From Actinacidiphila rubida (lineage in GTDB: Bacteria > Actinomycetota > Actinomycetes > Streptomycetales > Streptomycetaceae), in NCBI RefSeq assembly GCF_900110255.1, contig NZ_FODD01000037.1, forward strand, positions 24,764 through 88,763: a DNA stretch of 64,000 nucleotides. The letters run 5' to 3'. Each line of letters starts with the position of its first letter. The first letter of the stretch is position 1. The notes below the pieces were generated by a model, which searched no databases, was not told where the DNA came from, and saw only the letters and a program-made list of their open reading frames with translations. Shown in pieces: positions 40,325-47,883 of the stretch. Made by a program: the position numbers and the translations under genes.

Positions 40325-42808
40325 GTGTCGCACCCCTCTCAGGCCACGCCCTCCCAGCCCGCGAGACCGCGCTCCGCGCGTCCCGCCGGCTCCTCGTTCC
40401 GCCGGCGCATGCTGCCGATCGGCATAGCCGGCGCCGTCGTCCTGGCCGGCGTGACCGTCCACTCCGCGTTCGCGACGCCGTCCGCGGACGGCCTGATCGC
40501 CGAGGTCTACGGCGGCGGGGGCAACTCCGGAGCCACGTACACCAACGACTTCGTGGAGCTGGCCAACGCCGGCGCCGCGCCGCTGGACATGAGCGGCTTC
40601 TCGGTGCAGTACCTGCCGGGCACCCCGACCGCCACGTCCAAGTGGCAGGTCACCACGCTCACCGGCGCGCTGGCCGGCGGCGGCCGCTACCTGGTCGGCG
40701 AGGCCGCCGGCACCGGCGGCACCACGCCGCTGCCGACGCCGGACGCGACCGGCACCCTCGCGATGTCCGGCACCAGCGGCACCATCGCGCTGGTGACCGG
40801 CGCCGACCCGCTTGCCTGCCTGACCGCCGCGGACTGCGCGGCCGACCCCCGCGTCAAGGACCTCGTCGGCTACGGCACGGCCGTGGTGCACGAGGGCAGC
40901 GGCCCGGCCGCGGGCGCGAGCAACACCAACTCGGTCACCCGGGGCGCCGCGCTCACCGACACCGACGACAACGCCGCCGACTTCACCGCCGGCGCGCCCA
41001 CCCCGCAGAACTCCGGCGGCACCGCGACCACCCCGCCCACCACTCCCCCGACGACGCCGCCGACCAGCCCGCCCCCGGTCACCGCCCGGATCCACGACAT
41101 CCAGGGCGACACCCGGGTCTCCCCGCTGGACGGCAAGCAGGTCGGCGGCGTCACCGGCATCGTCACCGGGGTCCGCGCCTACGGCTCGTCCAAGGGCTTC
41201 TGGATGCAGGACCCGGACGCCGACGCCAACCCCCGTACCAGCGAGGGCATCTTCGTCTACACCGGCGCCAACCCGACCGTGGCGGTCGGCGACGCGGTGT
41301 CGGTGGCGGCGACCGTCTCGCAGTACTACCCGGGCGGGGCGACCGCCGGCGGCCAGGCGGTCACCGAGCTGACCAAGCCCACGGTCACCACGGTCTCCAG
41401 CGGCAACCCGCTCCCCGCGCCCGTGGTGCTCAACGCCTCCTCGGTGCCGGACGCCTTCGTGCCGAGCGCCGGCGGCGGCAGCATCGAGAACGTGCCGCTG
41501 CGGCCCTCGGACTTCGCGCTGGACCTGTACGCGTCCCTCGAGGGCATGAACGTGCAGATCTCCGACACGCGGGTGGTCGGCGCCACCGACCCGTACTCCG
41601 AGATGTGGGTGACGGTCAAGCCGGACCAGAACCCGACCAAGCGCGGCGGCACCCTGTACACGGGCTACGACCAGCCCAACTCCGGCCGCCTGATGGTGCA
41701 GTCGCTGATCCCGACGGCCGACCAGGCGTTCCCGGTGGCGAACGTCGGCGACACGCTGTCCGGCACCACCTCCGGCCCGCTGGACTACAACCAGTTCGCC
41801 GGCACGTACGCGGTGCAGGCGCGCACCCTGGGCACCGTCAAGAGCGGTGGCATCAAGCCCGAGGTGACCGCGAAGGCGTCGTCCGACGAGGCGACCGTGG
41901 CCACGTACAACGTGGAGAACCTGGCGCCGGACAACGCGCAGACGAAGTTCGACCGGCTGGCACAGGGCCTGGTGACCAACCTGCGCTCGCCCGACGTCGT
42001 GGCCCTGGAGGAGATCCAGGACAACTCCGGTGCCACCGACGACGGCACGGTGGCCGCGGACAAGACGCTGGACAAGCTGGTCGGCGCGATCGTGGCGGCG
42101 GGCGGCCCCCGCTACCAGTGGCGGGAGATCGACCCCGTCAACGACAAGGACGGCGGCCAGCCCGGCGGCAACATCCGCCAGGCGTTCCTGTTCAACCCCG
42201 ACCGGGTGTCCTTCACCGACCGGGCCGGCGGCGACTCGACGACCGCGGTCGGCATCACCGGCACCGGCGCCGACACCGCGCTGACCGCCTCCCCCGGCCG
42301 GATCGCGCCGGCCGACCCGGCGTGGAACGACAGCCGCAAGCCGCTGGCGGGCGAGTTCACCTTCCGCGGCAAGAAGCTGTTCGTGATCGCGAACCACTTC
42401 GACAGCAAGGGCGGCGACCAGGGCATCGACAGCCGCTTCCAGCCGCCGGTGCGCAGTTCCGAGGTGCAGCGGGTGCGGCAGGCGGTCATCGAGCACGACT
42501 TCCTGCAGCAGCTGGAGCAGGCGGACCCGAAGGCCGACGTGGTGGTCCTGGGCGACCTCAACGACTACCAGTTCTCGCCGGCGGTGCTCAGCCTGACGGG
42601 CAACGGCTCGGTCCTCACGGATCTGGTCAACACCCTGCCGGTCAGGGAGCGTTACTCCTACGTCTACGAGGGCAACTCGCAGGTGCTCGACCACATCCTG
42701 GTCAGCCCGGCGGTGCGCCGCGCCGACTACGACGTGGTGCACATCAACTCCGAGTTCGCCGACCAGACGAGCGACCACGACCCGCAGGTGGTGCGGATCA
42801 AGCCGTGA
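40325..42808 (+). CDS. Secreted ExeM/NucH-type nuclease with lamin-tail domain
   Basis: About 827 residues. A signal peptide (RRRMLPIGIAGAVVLAGV, cleavage near HSAFA) is followed by a lamin-tail domain (LIAEVYGGGGNSGATYTNDF), a Thr/Pro linker (TTPPTTPPTTPPTSPPP), an OB-like domain, and a C-terminal endonuclease/exonuclease/phosphatase domain. Active-site motifs are ATYNVENL, VVALEEIQDN, ANHFDSKGGD, VVLGDLNDYQFSP and SDHDP. It should degrade extracellular DNA for phosphate and nitrogen. GTG 40325 has AAGGAGAA ten bases upstream. Confidence 0.92.
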   Translation: MSHPSQATPSQPARPRSARPAGSSFRRRMLPIGIAGAVVLAGVTVHSAFATPSADGLIAEVYGGGGNSGATYTNDFVELANAGAAPLDMSGFSVQYLPGTPTATSKWQVTTLTGALAGGGRYLVGEAAGTGGTTPLPTPDATGTLAMSGTSGTIALVTGADPLACLTAADCAADPRVKDLVGYGTAVVHEGSGPAAGASNTNSVTRGAALTDTDDNAADFTAGAPTPQNSGGTATTPPTTPPTTPPTSPPPVTARIHDIQGDTRVSPLDGKQVGGVTGIVTGVRAYGSSKGFWMQDPDADANPRTSEGIFVYTGANPTVAVGDAVSVAATVSQYYPGGATAGGQAVTELTKPTVTTVSSGNPLPAPVVLNASSVPDAFVPSAGGGSIENVPLRPSDFALDLYASLEGMNVQISDTRVVGATDPYSEMWVTVKPDQNPTKRGGTLYTGYDQPNSGRLMVQSLIPTADQAFPVANVGDTLSGTTSGPLDYNQFAGTYAVQARTLGTVKSGGIKPEVTAKASSDEATVATYNVENLAPDNAQTKFDRLAQGLVTNLRSPDVVALEEIQDNSGATDDGTVAADKTLDKLVGAIVAAGGPRYQWREIDPVNDKDGGQPGGNIRQAFLFNPDRVSFTDRAGGDSTTAVGITGTGADTALTASPGRIAPADPAWNDSRKPLAGEFTFRGKKLFVIANHFDSKGGDQGIDSRFQPPVRSSEVQRVRQAVIEHDFLQQLEQADPKADVVVLGDLNDYQFSPAVLSLTGNGSVLTDLVNTLPVRERYSYVYEGNSQVLDHILVSPAVRRADYDVVHINSEFADQTSDHDPQVVRIKP

Positions 42809-42849
42809 TCCGGGGGCGGTGATCCGCCCTCAGCGCGGCCGAACTCCCC

Positions 42850-42884
42850 TGGGGCGGGCTGGACTTCGTGTCCGGCCCGCCCCA
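42850..42884. terminator. Bidirectional terminator between nuclease and oxidoreductase
   Basis: TGGGGCGGGC-T-GGAC (42850-42864) pairs with GTCC-G-GCCCGCCCCA (42870-42884) around a TTCGT loop: 14 Watson-Crick pairs and one wobble. It sits between two convergent stop codons (42808, 42892) and should serve both strands. Confidence 0.85.
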
Positions 42885-42891
42885 CGCCGTG

Positions 42892-43818
42892 TCAGACGGC
42901 CAGCAGGAGCTTGCCGACCGCGTGGCCGCCCTCGCTCACCCGCTGCGCCTCCGCGGCCTCGGCCAGGGGGAACACCCGGTACACGGGCAGCACCAGCTTT
43001 CCGGCCGCCAGCAGGTCCAGCGCCTCGGCGAACGCGGGACCGCCGCGGTACTCGTCGGCGCCGCCGGAGGTGAACCGCACGCCGTGCTCGGCGGCGCCCG
43101 GCGCGTCGGCGATGGTGACGACCCGGTCGGTGCCGCCGGTCAGCTCGATGGACGCCTCGACGGCGCCGCCCCGCCCGGCGGCGTCCAGCGCCGCGTCGAT
43201 GCCCTTGGGGGCGGCCGCGCGCACCCGGTCGACGAGCCCGTCGCCGTAGGTCACCGGGATCGCGCCGAGGGCCCGCAGGTGCGCGTGGTTGGCCTCGCTC
43301 GCGGTGCCGACGACCGTCAGCCCGCGGGCCACCGCGAGCTGCACGGCGACGCCGCCGACCGCACCGGCGGCCGCGTGGATCAGCACGGTCTCGCCGGGCT
43401 GCAGGCGCAGCATCTCCAGCGCGCGGTACGCGGTCTCGTCCGCGACCGGCAGCGCGGCGGCCTGCTCCCAGCTGACGCTGTCGGGCTTGTGGACGACCCG
43501 GGAGGCGTCGGCGAGCGCCAGTTCGGCGTAGGAGCCGGTGACGGTCTGGCCGAACACCGGGTCGCCGACGGAGAACCCCTGGACACCCTGGCCGAGCGCC
43601 TCGATCACCCCGGACGCCTCGACGCCGGGGACGTGCGGGAGGGTGACGGGGAAGACCTGGTTCATCAGGCCCGCCCTGATCTTGTGGTCCAGGGCGTTGA
43701 CGCCGGCCACCCGGACGGCGATCCGCACCTGGCCGGGGCCGGGCATCGGGATCTGGGTCTCCTGCATGTGCAGGACGTCAGGGGAGCCGAACTCGGCGAA
43801 GGCGATGGCCTTGGGCAT
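42892..43818 (-). CDS. Zinc-less NADPH:quinone oxidoreductase-like enzyme (MDR family)
   Basis: A 308-residue medium-chain dehydrogenase/reductase. The N-terminal GroES-like domain has VRVAGVNALDHKIRAG and HVPGVEASGVIEALG; the Rossmann domain has HAAAGAVGGVAVQLA, the NADPH-binding motif of quinone oxidoreductases. The zinc-binding cysteines of alcohol dehydrogenases are absent. Likely substrates are quinones or enones. AAGGA lies ten bases before ATG 43818. Divergent from the LuxR-type gene at 44026, which may or may not regulate it. Confidence 0.9.
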   Translation of the reverse strand: MPKAIAFAEFGSPDVLHMQETQIPMPGPGQVRIAVRVAGVNALDHKIRAGLMNQVFPVTLPHVPGVEASGVIEALGQGVQGFSVGDPVFGQTVTGSYAELALADASRVVHKPDSVSWEQAAALPVADETAYRALEMLRLQPGETVLIHAAAGAVGGVAVQLAVARGLTVVGTASEANHAHLRALGAIPVTYGDGLVDRVRAAAPKGIDAALDAAGRGGAVEASIELTGGTDRVVTIADAPGAAEHGVRFTSGGADEYRGGPAFAEALDLLAAGKLVLPVYRVFPLAEAAEAQRVSEGGHAVGKLLLAV

Positions 43819-44012
43819 GGGTTCACGGTCCTTACGGCGGTGGGTTCGATGGATCGGTACCAGGTCGCGGCCGCGGGTCGCGGCCCGTGGAGCGCGGCGG
43901 GCCGCGGTGCGGTCGCGAGGTCCAGCATGTCCGGGCGGGCCCGGGCACCCGGCCCGTCCTTCGGCCGGTTCCGCCTGGCCGTCGGGACAGTCCGCACGTC
44001 CCATCCTCGCCG

Positions 44013-44018
44013 TACCGT
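44013..44018 (+). promoter_or_regulatory. -10 element for a leaderless LuxR-type gene
   Basis: TACCGT ends seven bases before the ATG at 44026 and there is no Shine-Dalgarno, so the mRNA is probably leaderless. No strong -35 was found. Confidence 0.4.
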
Positions 44019-44025
44019 GGACGCC

Positions 44026-45378
44026 ATGCAGACCGAAGCGTGGAGCACCCCGCAGGACGCGCTGGACCGCACGCTCCAGGTCCTCGGGGCACCGCTGTCG
44101 GAGACGATGGCGCGGTTGTCCGAGGTGCTGGCCCCGCTCGTGCCGCACGCGGCGGTGGCCCGGCTGAGCGGCGTGTGCGCGTTCACGCCGGCGCAGTCCG
44201 CGGGGGACGGGGAGGTCGCCGGGCGGATCAGCGCGGCGGAGCTGGGCGGGCTGGCCGGGCAGGTGCCGATCGGCCGTCCGTGGCAGGGCGGCGCCCGGAT
44301 GGCGGGCGTGCTGCGGCCGGTGCTGGCGGTGTCGTCGGCGCCGGAGGGGGTCGAGGCGGCGCCCGGCGGCACCGGGACCCTGCTGGTGGTGGTGCGCGAC
44401 GGGGCGTCGCCGGAACCGGTGCCCGACGACGTCGCGCGGATCGTGCAGCGACTGTGGGACCTGGTCACCGCGCACACCGCCCGGCGCACCGCGGAGGCCG
44501 ACCCGGGCCAGGCGGCCAGTACGCGGGCGGCCGCCGGGGCGCGGGCGCGGGTGATCGCGGAGCTGACCGACGCGCACTCCAGCGCGCTCACCTCGGTCCT
44601 GGGCACGCTGCGGGCGAGGGCGCTGGACGACGCGACCGCCCGGCGGGCGGCCGCGGACCTGGCGGTGGCGGCGCTGGCGCGGCTGCGGGCGGGCGCGGAC
44701 CTGGACCGCGAGCTGACCGAGGAGCCGGCGGACGCGGCCTTCGCGCGGCTGGCCGACGAGCTGCGGCCGCTGCTGCGGCACAGTCCGGTGGAACTGGACC
44801 TGCGCGGGCCCGGTTCGCGCCGCTCGCTGCCCGTCACGCCGGCGCACGGTGCCCGGACGGCGGTGCGCGCCGCCGTGCTGGCCATGCTCGAACAGGGCGA
44901 CGCGCTACGCCGGTTGCACGTCAGCTGGCAGGTCGGGGACGACGAGCTGCGGGCCGTGGTGCGCGACGACGGCCCGGGCCTGCTCGCCGCGGAGGCGCTG
45001 GCCGGGCACCGGATCGCCGAGCGCCTCGCCGCGGTCGACGGCAGGCTGCTGGTGGACGCGCTGCCGGGCTGGGGCACGACGGTCACCGTGACGCTGCCGC
45101 TGCGGGCGCCCGACGTGCCCGCGGCGCGCCAGGACCCGCTGGACGCCCTGCATCCGCGCGAGCGGGAGGTGCTGGGCGAGCTGGCGCTCGGGCGCCGCAA
45201 CCGCGAGATCGCCCGGACCCTGCACATCAGCGAGTCCACGGTGAAGTTCCATGTCGCGAACATCCTGGCCAAGCTCGGTGCGGGCTCCCGCGGGGAGGCC
45301 GCCGCGCTGGCCCACCGGGCCGGCCTGGTGCCCGCTCCCGCCGTGCCCGCCCCGGCCGTGCGTGCGGTGACCGGGTAG
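44026..45378 (+). CDS. LuxR-type regulator fused to a degenerate histidine-kinase-like module
   Basis: A 450-residue protein in three parts. Residues 1-160 are a sensor-like region without clear motifs. Residues about 170-365 resemble the dimerisation and ATPase modules of NarL-type sensor kinases: RVIAELTDAHSSAL stands where kinases have ELHD, with the phospho-accepting His replaced by Thr181, and DDGPGLLA plus GWGTTVTVTLPL match the G boxes of the ATP-binding fold. Residues about 375-435 are a LuxR HTH (LHPREREVLGELALG, ESTVKFHVANILAKL). It may be a one-component regulator that senses nucleotide or ligand. Its 3' part is overlapped antisense by the GtrA gene. Confidence 0.85.
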   Translation: MQTEAWSTPQDALDRTLQVLGAPLSETMARLSEVLAPLVPHAAVARLSGVCAFTPAQSAGDGEVAGRISAAELGGLAGQVPIGRPWQGGARMAGVLRPVLAVSSAPEGVEAAPGGTGTLLVVVRDGASPEPVPDDVARIVQRLWDLVTAHTARRTAEADPGQAASTRAAAGARARVIAELTDAHSSALTSVLGTLRARALDDATARRAAADLAVAALARLRAGADLDRELTEEPADAAFARLADELRPLLRHSPVELDLRGPGSRRSLPVTPAHGARTAVRAAVLAMLEQGDALRRLHVSWQVGDDELRAVVRDDGPGLLAAEALAGHRIAERLAAVDGRLLVDALPGWGTTVTVTLPLRAPDVPAARQDPLDALHPREREVLGELALGRRNREIARTLHISESTVKFHVANILAKLGAGSRGEAAALAHRAGLVPAPAVPAPAVRAVTG

Positions 45379-45870
45379 CCGGCGGACGGCGGCGGCGCCC
45401 GGGGCGAAGACGACGTAGCGCAGGAGCAGGAAGCGGGCCAGGCCCGCGAGCCCCGAGGCGGTGAGGTAGACGCCCTGCCGCAAGAGCGCGCCGCCGCCCG
45501 GGCGGACGCCGTCGTAGGCGAGCAGGGCGCCGGTGGTGAACAGGTACGACATCAGCACGGTCAGCCCGCTCGCCGCGTGGTCGCGCCAGCTCGCCCCGCC
45601 GCGGCCGAAGGTGAACCGTCCGTGCAGTTCGGTGGCCAGCACGGTGGAGGCCACGGTGAGCACGGCGTTGGCCAGGGCGAGGGGCACCCGGTCGCCGACC
45701 AGGAGCAGCGCGGCGGAGGCGAGCACGGTGACCCCGCCGCCGCAGACCACGAAGCGGACGAAGGACAGCAGCGCGGGCAGGGCGGGCCGCGGCGCCGCGG
45801 GGGCGGCTGGAGGAGCCGCCGGGACCGCGGCGTGGGCGGCGGCCGGCGCGCTGCCTGCGGTGGGTGTCAT
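44905..45870 (-). CDS. GtrA family membrane protein with an antisense C-terminal extension
   Basis: 321 residues in the full frame. Residues 30-155 form the GtrA domain with four predicted helices (LLSFVRFVVCGGGVTVLAS, then ANAVLTVASTVLATELHGRFTFG, GLTVLMSYLFTTGALLAY and GLARFLLLRYVVFAPG). GtrA proteins are thought to flip or carry polyprenyl-linked sugars. The family normally ends near here (130-150 residues), yet the frame has no stop until 44905, adding about 165 low-complexity residues that lie antisense to the LuxR-type gene over 474 bp. The domain is real; whether the extension is translated is unclear. ATG 45870 precedes a Pro/Ala-rich stretch. Confidence 0.72.
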   Translation of the reverse strand: MTPTAGSAPAAAHAAVPAAPPAAPAAPRPALPALLSFVRFVVCGGGVTVLASAALLLVGDRVPLALANAVLTVASTVLATELHGRFTFGRGGASWRDHAASGLTVLMSYLFTTGALLAYDGVRPGGGALLRQGVYLTASGLAGLARFLLLRYVVFAPGAAAVRRLPGHRTHGRGGHGGSGHQAGPVGQRGGLPAGARTELGQDVRDMELHRGLADVQGPGDLAVAAPERQLAQHLPLARMQGVQRVLARRGHVGRPQRQRHGDRRAPARQRVHQQPAVDRGEALGDPVPGQRLRGEQARAVVAHHGPQLVVPDLPADVQPA

Positions 45871-46083
45871 CGGGGCTCTCCTCGGGGTTCTGGGCGTGTC
45901 CCCGACTCTGGCGCACCCAACTCCCCCGGCCCATCCGGTCTTTCCCCGATCCGGGGTGGGGGCTACCCCCACCCCTCCTCAGGGGTGCCGATCAGGGCGA
46001 GTCTTCACGGATCTTTCACATGAGAGGTACATGAGGAAACTTAGCCGCTATTTACAAGGCGAGTGGCCCATGTCACCCTCACA

Positions 46084-46112
46084 TTGCACAGACCCATGTC
46101 CATTTTATTAAT
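46084..46112 (+). promoter_or_regulatory. Promoter of the 6C small RNA
   Basis: TTGCAC (46084-46089) is followed after 16-17 bp by TATTAAT (46106-46112) in an unusually AT-rich patch. It is the best vegetative-type promoter in the window. Transcription would start near 46118. Confidence 0.65.
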
Positions 46113-46117
46113 AAATG

Positions 46118-46291
46118 CCACGATTCGCAGATTTGCCCCAACCCCCCCTTCTGTGCGAGAGTCGTGACAACGGCCCCCCGGACCCGGGCTCAGCCGTTCC
46201 ACAAGCGCCGCGGACACACCCCCCCTGCTCCGCGGCGAACCGAAGAGGCCCTCCCGCTGTCACCCCCCCCCGACGCGGAGGGCCTCTTCTC
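46118..46291 (+). ncRNA. 6C small RNA
   Basis: Four runs of 6-9 cytosines (46142-46148, 46174-46179, 46219-46225, 46263-46271) lie in a single-stranded segment or hairpin loops, the defining feature of the actinobacterial 6C RNA. Hairpins: AACGGC 46169-46174 with GCCGTT 46193-46198; CGCCGCGGA 46206-46214 with TCCGCGGCG 46229-46237, looping C7; and GAAGAGGCCCTCC...GC 46242-46257 with GCGGAGGGCCTCTTC 46275-46289, looping C9. The last is the terminator and may also end the minus-strand ATPase gene at 46316. C-rich loops are expected to pair with G-rich ribosome-binding sites. Exact ends are estimated. Confidence 0.78.
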
Positions 46292-46315
46292 GTGCTCTTA
46301 CGGGGTCCCGCCCGA

Positions 46316-46816
46316 CTACCGTTCCGGGACGCGCAGTTCGAACCAGGTGGTCTTGCCGCGCGGCTGGAGGTCCACGCCCCAGCGGTCGGAGAGGGTGTCG
46401 ACGAGGAAGAGGCCGCGGCCGCTGGTGTCCATCTCGCGCACCGGCAGCAGGCAGGGCAGCGCCCGCGAGGGGTCCCGCACCTCGATCCGGATCCAGCCCC
46501 GCCGGCGCTGCATCCGGAGGCCGAACGTCCGGGCGCCGGTGTGCCGCACGGCGTTGCCGACGAGTTCGGAGACGAGCAGTTCGACGGTGTCGGCGTGGAC
46601 CGCCAGTCCCCACAGCCTGATCACGGACAGTGCCAGCCGGCGGGCGGTGGACGCGGACTCCGGACGCGACGTCAGATGCACCTCGCGGGCCGACGGGTCA
46701 CCCAGAAGGTCCAGCACCCCGGCCGCGGGGTCGTCCGCGACGAGCGGGGCAACGGCCGCCGCGGGTTCCGCCCGCTGCGGCTGCTCAGAACCGCCCCGGG
46801 CCGCCATGCCTTTCAT
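46316..46816 (-). CDS. RsbW-like ATP-binding protein (HATPase_c_2)
   Basis: A 166-residue protein with the GHKL ATPase fold of anti-sigma-factor kinases: ELLVSELVGNAVRHTG (N box), RIEVRDPSRALP (G1 region), SGRGLFLVDTLSDRWG (G2) and GKTTWFELRVP (end). Streptomyces carry dozens of such proteins; a few act on anti-anti-sigma factors, most are uncharacterised. The N-terminal 35 residues are Ala/Pro-rich. No partner gene is adjacent. ATG 46816 or 46807 are both possible, neither with a strong ribosome-binding site. A triple CTTAAGG element lies about 180 bp upstream. Confidence 0.87.
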   Translation of the reverse strand: MKGMAARGGSEQPQRAEPAAAVAPLVADDPAAGVLDLLGDPSAREVHLTSRPESASTARRLALSVIRLWGLAVHADTVELLVSELVGNAVRHTGARTFGLRMQRRRGWIRIEVRDPSRALPCLLPVREMDTSGRGLFLVDTLSDRWGVDLQPRGKTTWFELRVPER

Positions 46817-46992
46817 GATGGCCGCAACCGGCAGGTTCCGGGGGGTAACCCCGGGAATTCATACCCCCGGAACGGGGGGAGCCGGGGCCGATCCGGGCAT
46901 ATGCGCGCGGCATACAACACCCCGGAACGACCCCGCCGACCTGCGGAGTCGTCCTCGCGGTCCGGCGGGCGGGCGGCGAGGACCGCACAACT

Positions 46993-47022
46993 CCTTAAGG
47001 TCTGCTTAAGGTTGCCTTAAGG
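46993..47022 (-). promoter_or_regulatory. Three phased CTTAAGG direct repeats
   Basis: CTTAAGG occurs three times at exactly 11-bp intervals (TTAA at 46995, 47006 and 47017), each heptamer separated by 4 bp. CTTAAG-N5-CTTAAG is the form of the PmrA-type box, and 11-bp phased heptamers are typical for OmpR-family response regulators or SARPs. It lies about 180-205 bp upstream of the RsbW-like gene and beyond the end of the enoyl-CoA hydratase gene. Confidence 0.65.
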
Positions 47023-47043
47023 GTGACCGTCGACCCTGCGTGA

Positions 47044-47075
47044 CGTCCCGTCCGCCCTCCGCGGGCGGCGGGACG
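47044..47075 (-). terminator. Terminator of the enoyl-CoA hydratase gene
   Basis: CGTCCCG-T-CCGCCC (47044-47057) pairs with GGGCGG-CGGGACG (47063-47075), 13 bp with one bulged T and a 5-nt loop, 17 bp beyond the stop at 47092. Confidence 0.75.
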
Positions 47076-47091
47076 CCCACCCTCCGGGCGC

Positions 47092-47859
47092 TCAGGCGAA
47101 GGTCGCCTTGCCCGGTCCGTCCTCGACGAAGCTGCGCATCCCGGTCTCCCGGTCCTGGGTCGCGAACAGGCCGGCGAACAGGGTGCGTTCGATGGCGAGC
47201 CCGGTGTCCAGGCCGGCGTCCAGCCCGGAGTCCACCGCCTCCTTCGCGGCCCGCAGCGCGTAGGCCGGGCCGCGGGCCAGCCGCCCGGCCCAGGCGCGCG
47301 CCTGCGCGTACACCTCGCCCGCGGGCACCACCTTGTCGACCAGGCCGAGGGTCAGCGCCTCGTCGGCGGTGACCGTCCGCCCGGTGAAGATCAGGTCCTT
47401 GGCGCGCGACGGGCCGATCAGCCGGGACAGTCGCTGGGTGCCGCCGGCGCCCGGGATCAGGCCGAGCAGGATCTCCGGCTGCCCGAGCTTGGCGTTGTCG
47501 GCGGCGATCCGGTAGTCGGCGCACAGCGCCAGCTCGCAACCGCCGCCCAGCGCGTACCCGGTGACCGCGGCGACGACCGGCTTGGGGACGCGGGCCACCG
47601 CCGTGAACGCGTCCTGCAGGCCGCGCGACCGGTCGACCATGTCCTGGTAGGACATGGCCTGCATCTCCTTGATGTCCGCGCCGGCCGCGAAGACCTTCTC
47701 GCCGCCCCACACCACGACGGCCCGCACGTCGGAACGGCGGCCGGCCTCCTCGGCGAGCTCCTTCAGCCGGTCCTGCATCGCGCTGTCCAGCGCGTTCATC
47801 GGCGGCCGCTCCAGCCGGAGGGTGCCGACGCCTTCGTCGACTTCGAGGGTCACAGTCAT
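47092..47859 (-). CDS. Enoyl-CoA hydratase/isomerase
   Basis: A 255-residue crotonase-family enzyme. The oxyanion-hole segments are FAAGADIKEM (residues 57-66) and GGGCELALCAD (105-114); both catalytic glutamates of true hydratases are present, Glu109 in GGGCELA and Glu129 in GQPEILLGLIPGAGG, 20 residues apart as in rat enoyl-CoA hydratase. It probably hydrates trans-2-enoyl-CoA in fatty acid oxidation. It has its own terminator. No other beta-oxidation genes are beside it. Confidence 0.93.
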   Translation of the reverse strand: MTVTLEVDEGVGTLRLERPPMNALDSAMQDRLKELAEEAGRRSDVRAVVVWGGEKVFAAGADIKEMQAMSYQDMVDRSRGLQDAFTAVARVPKPVVAAVTGYALGGGCELALCADYRIAADNAKLGQPEILLGLIPGAGGTQRLSRLIGPSRAKDLIFTGRTVTADEALTLGLVDKVVPAGEVYAQARAWAGRLARGPAYALRAAKEAVDSGLDAGLDTGLAIERTLFAGLFATQDRETGMRSFVEDGPGKATFA

Positions 47860-47883
47860 GGTCGGGAGCGTACGCGACCGCGA

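Noticed and set aside
46031..46111. A 26-codon open frame (starting MRKLSRYLQGEW) containing a rare TTA leucine codon
   Set aside because: It overlaps the strong 6C RNA promoter, has AT-rich non-Streptomyces codon use and its ribosome-binding-like GAGAGG is only three bases from the ATG. More likely AT-rich promoter DNA.
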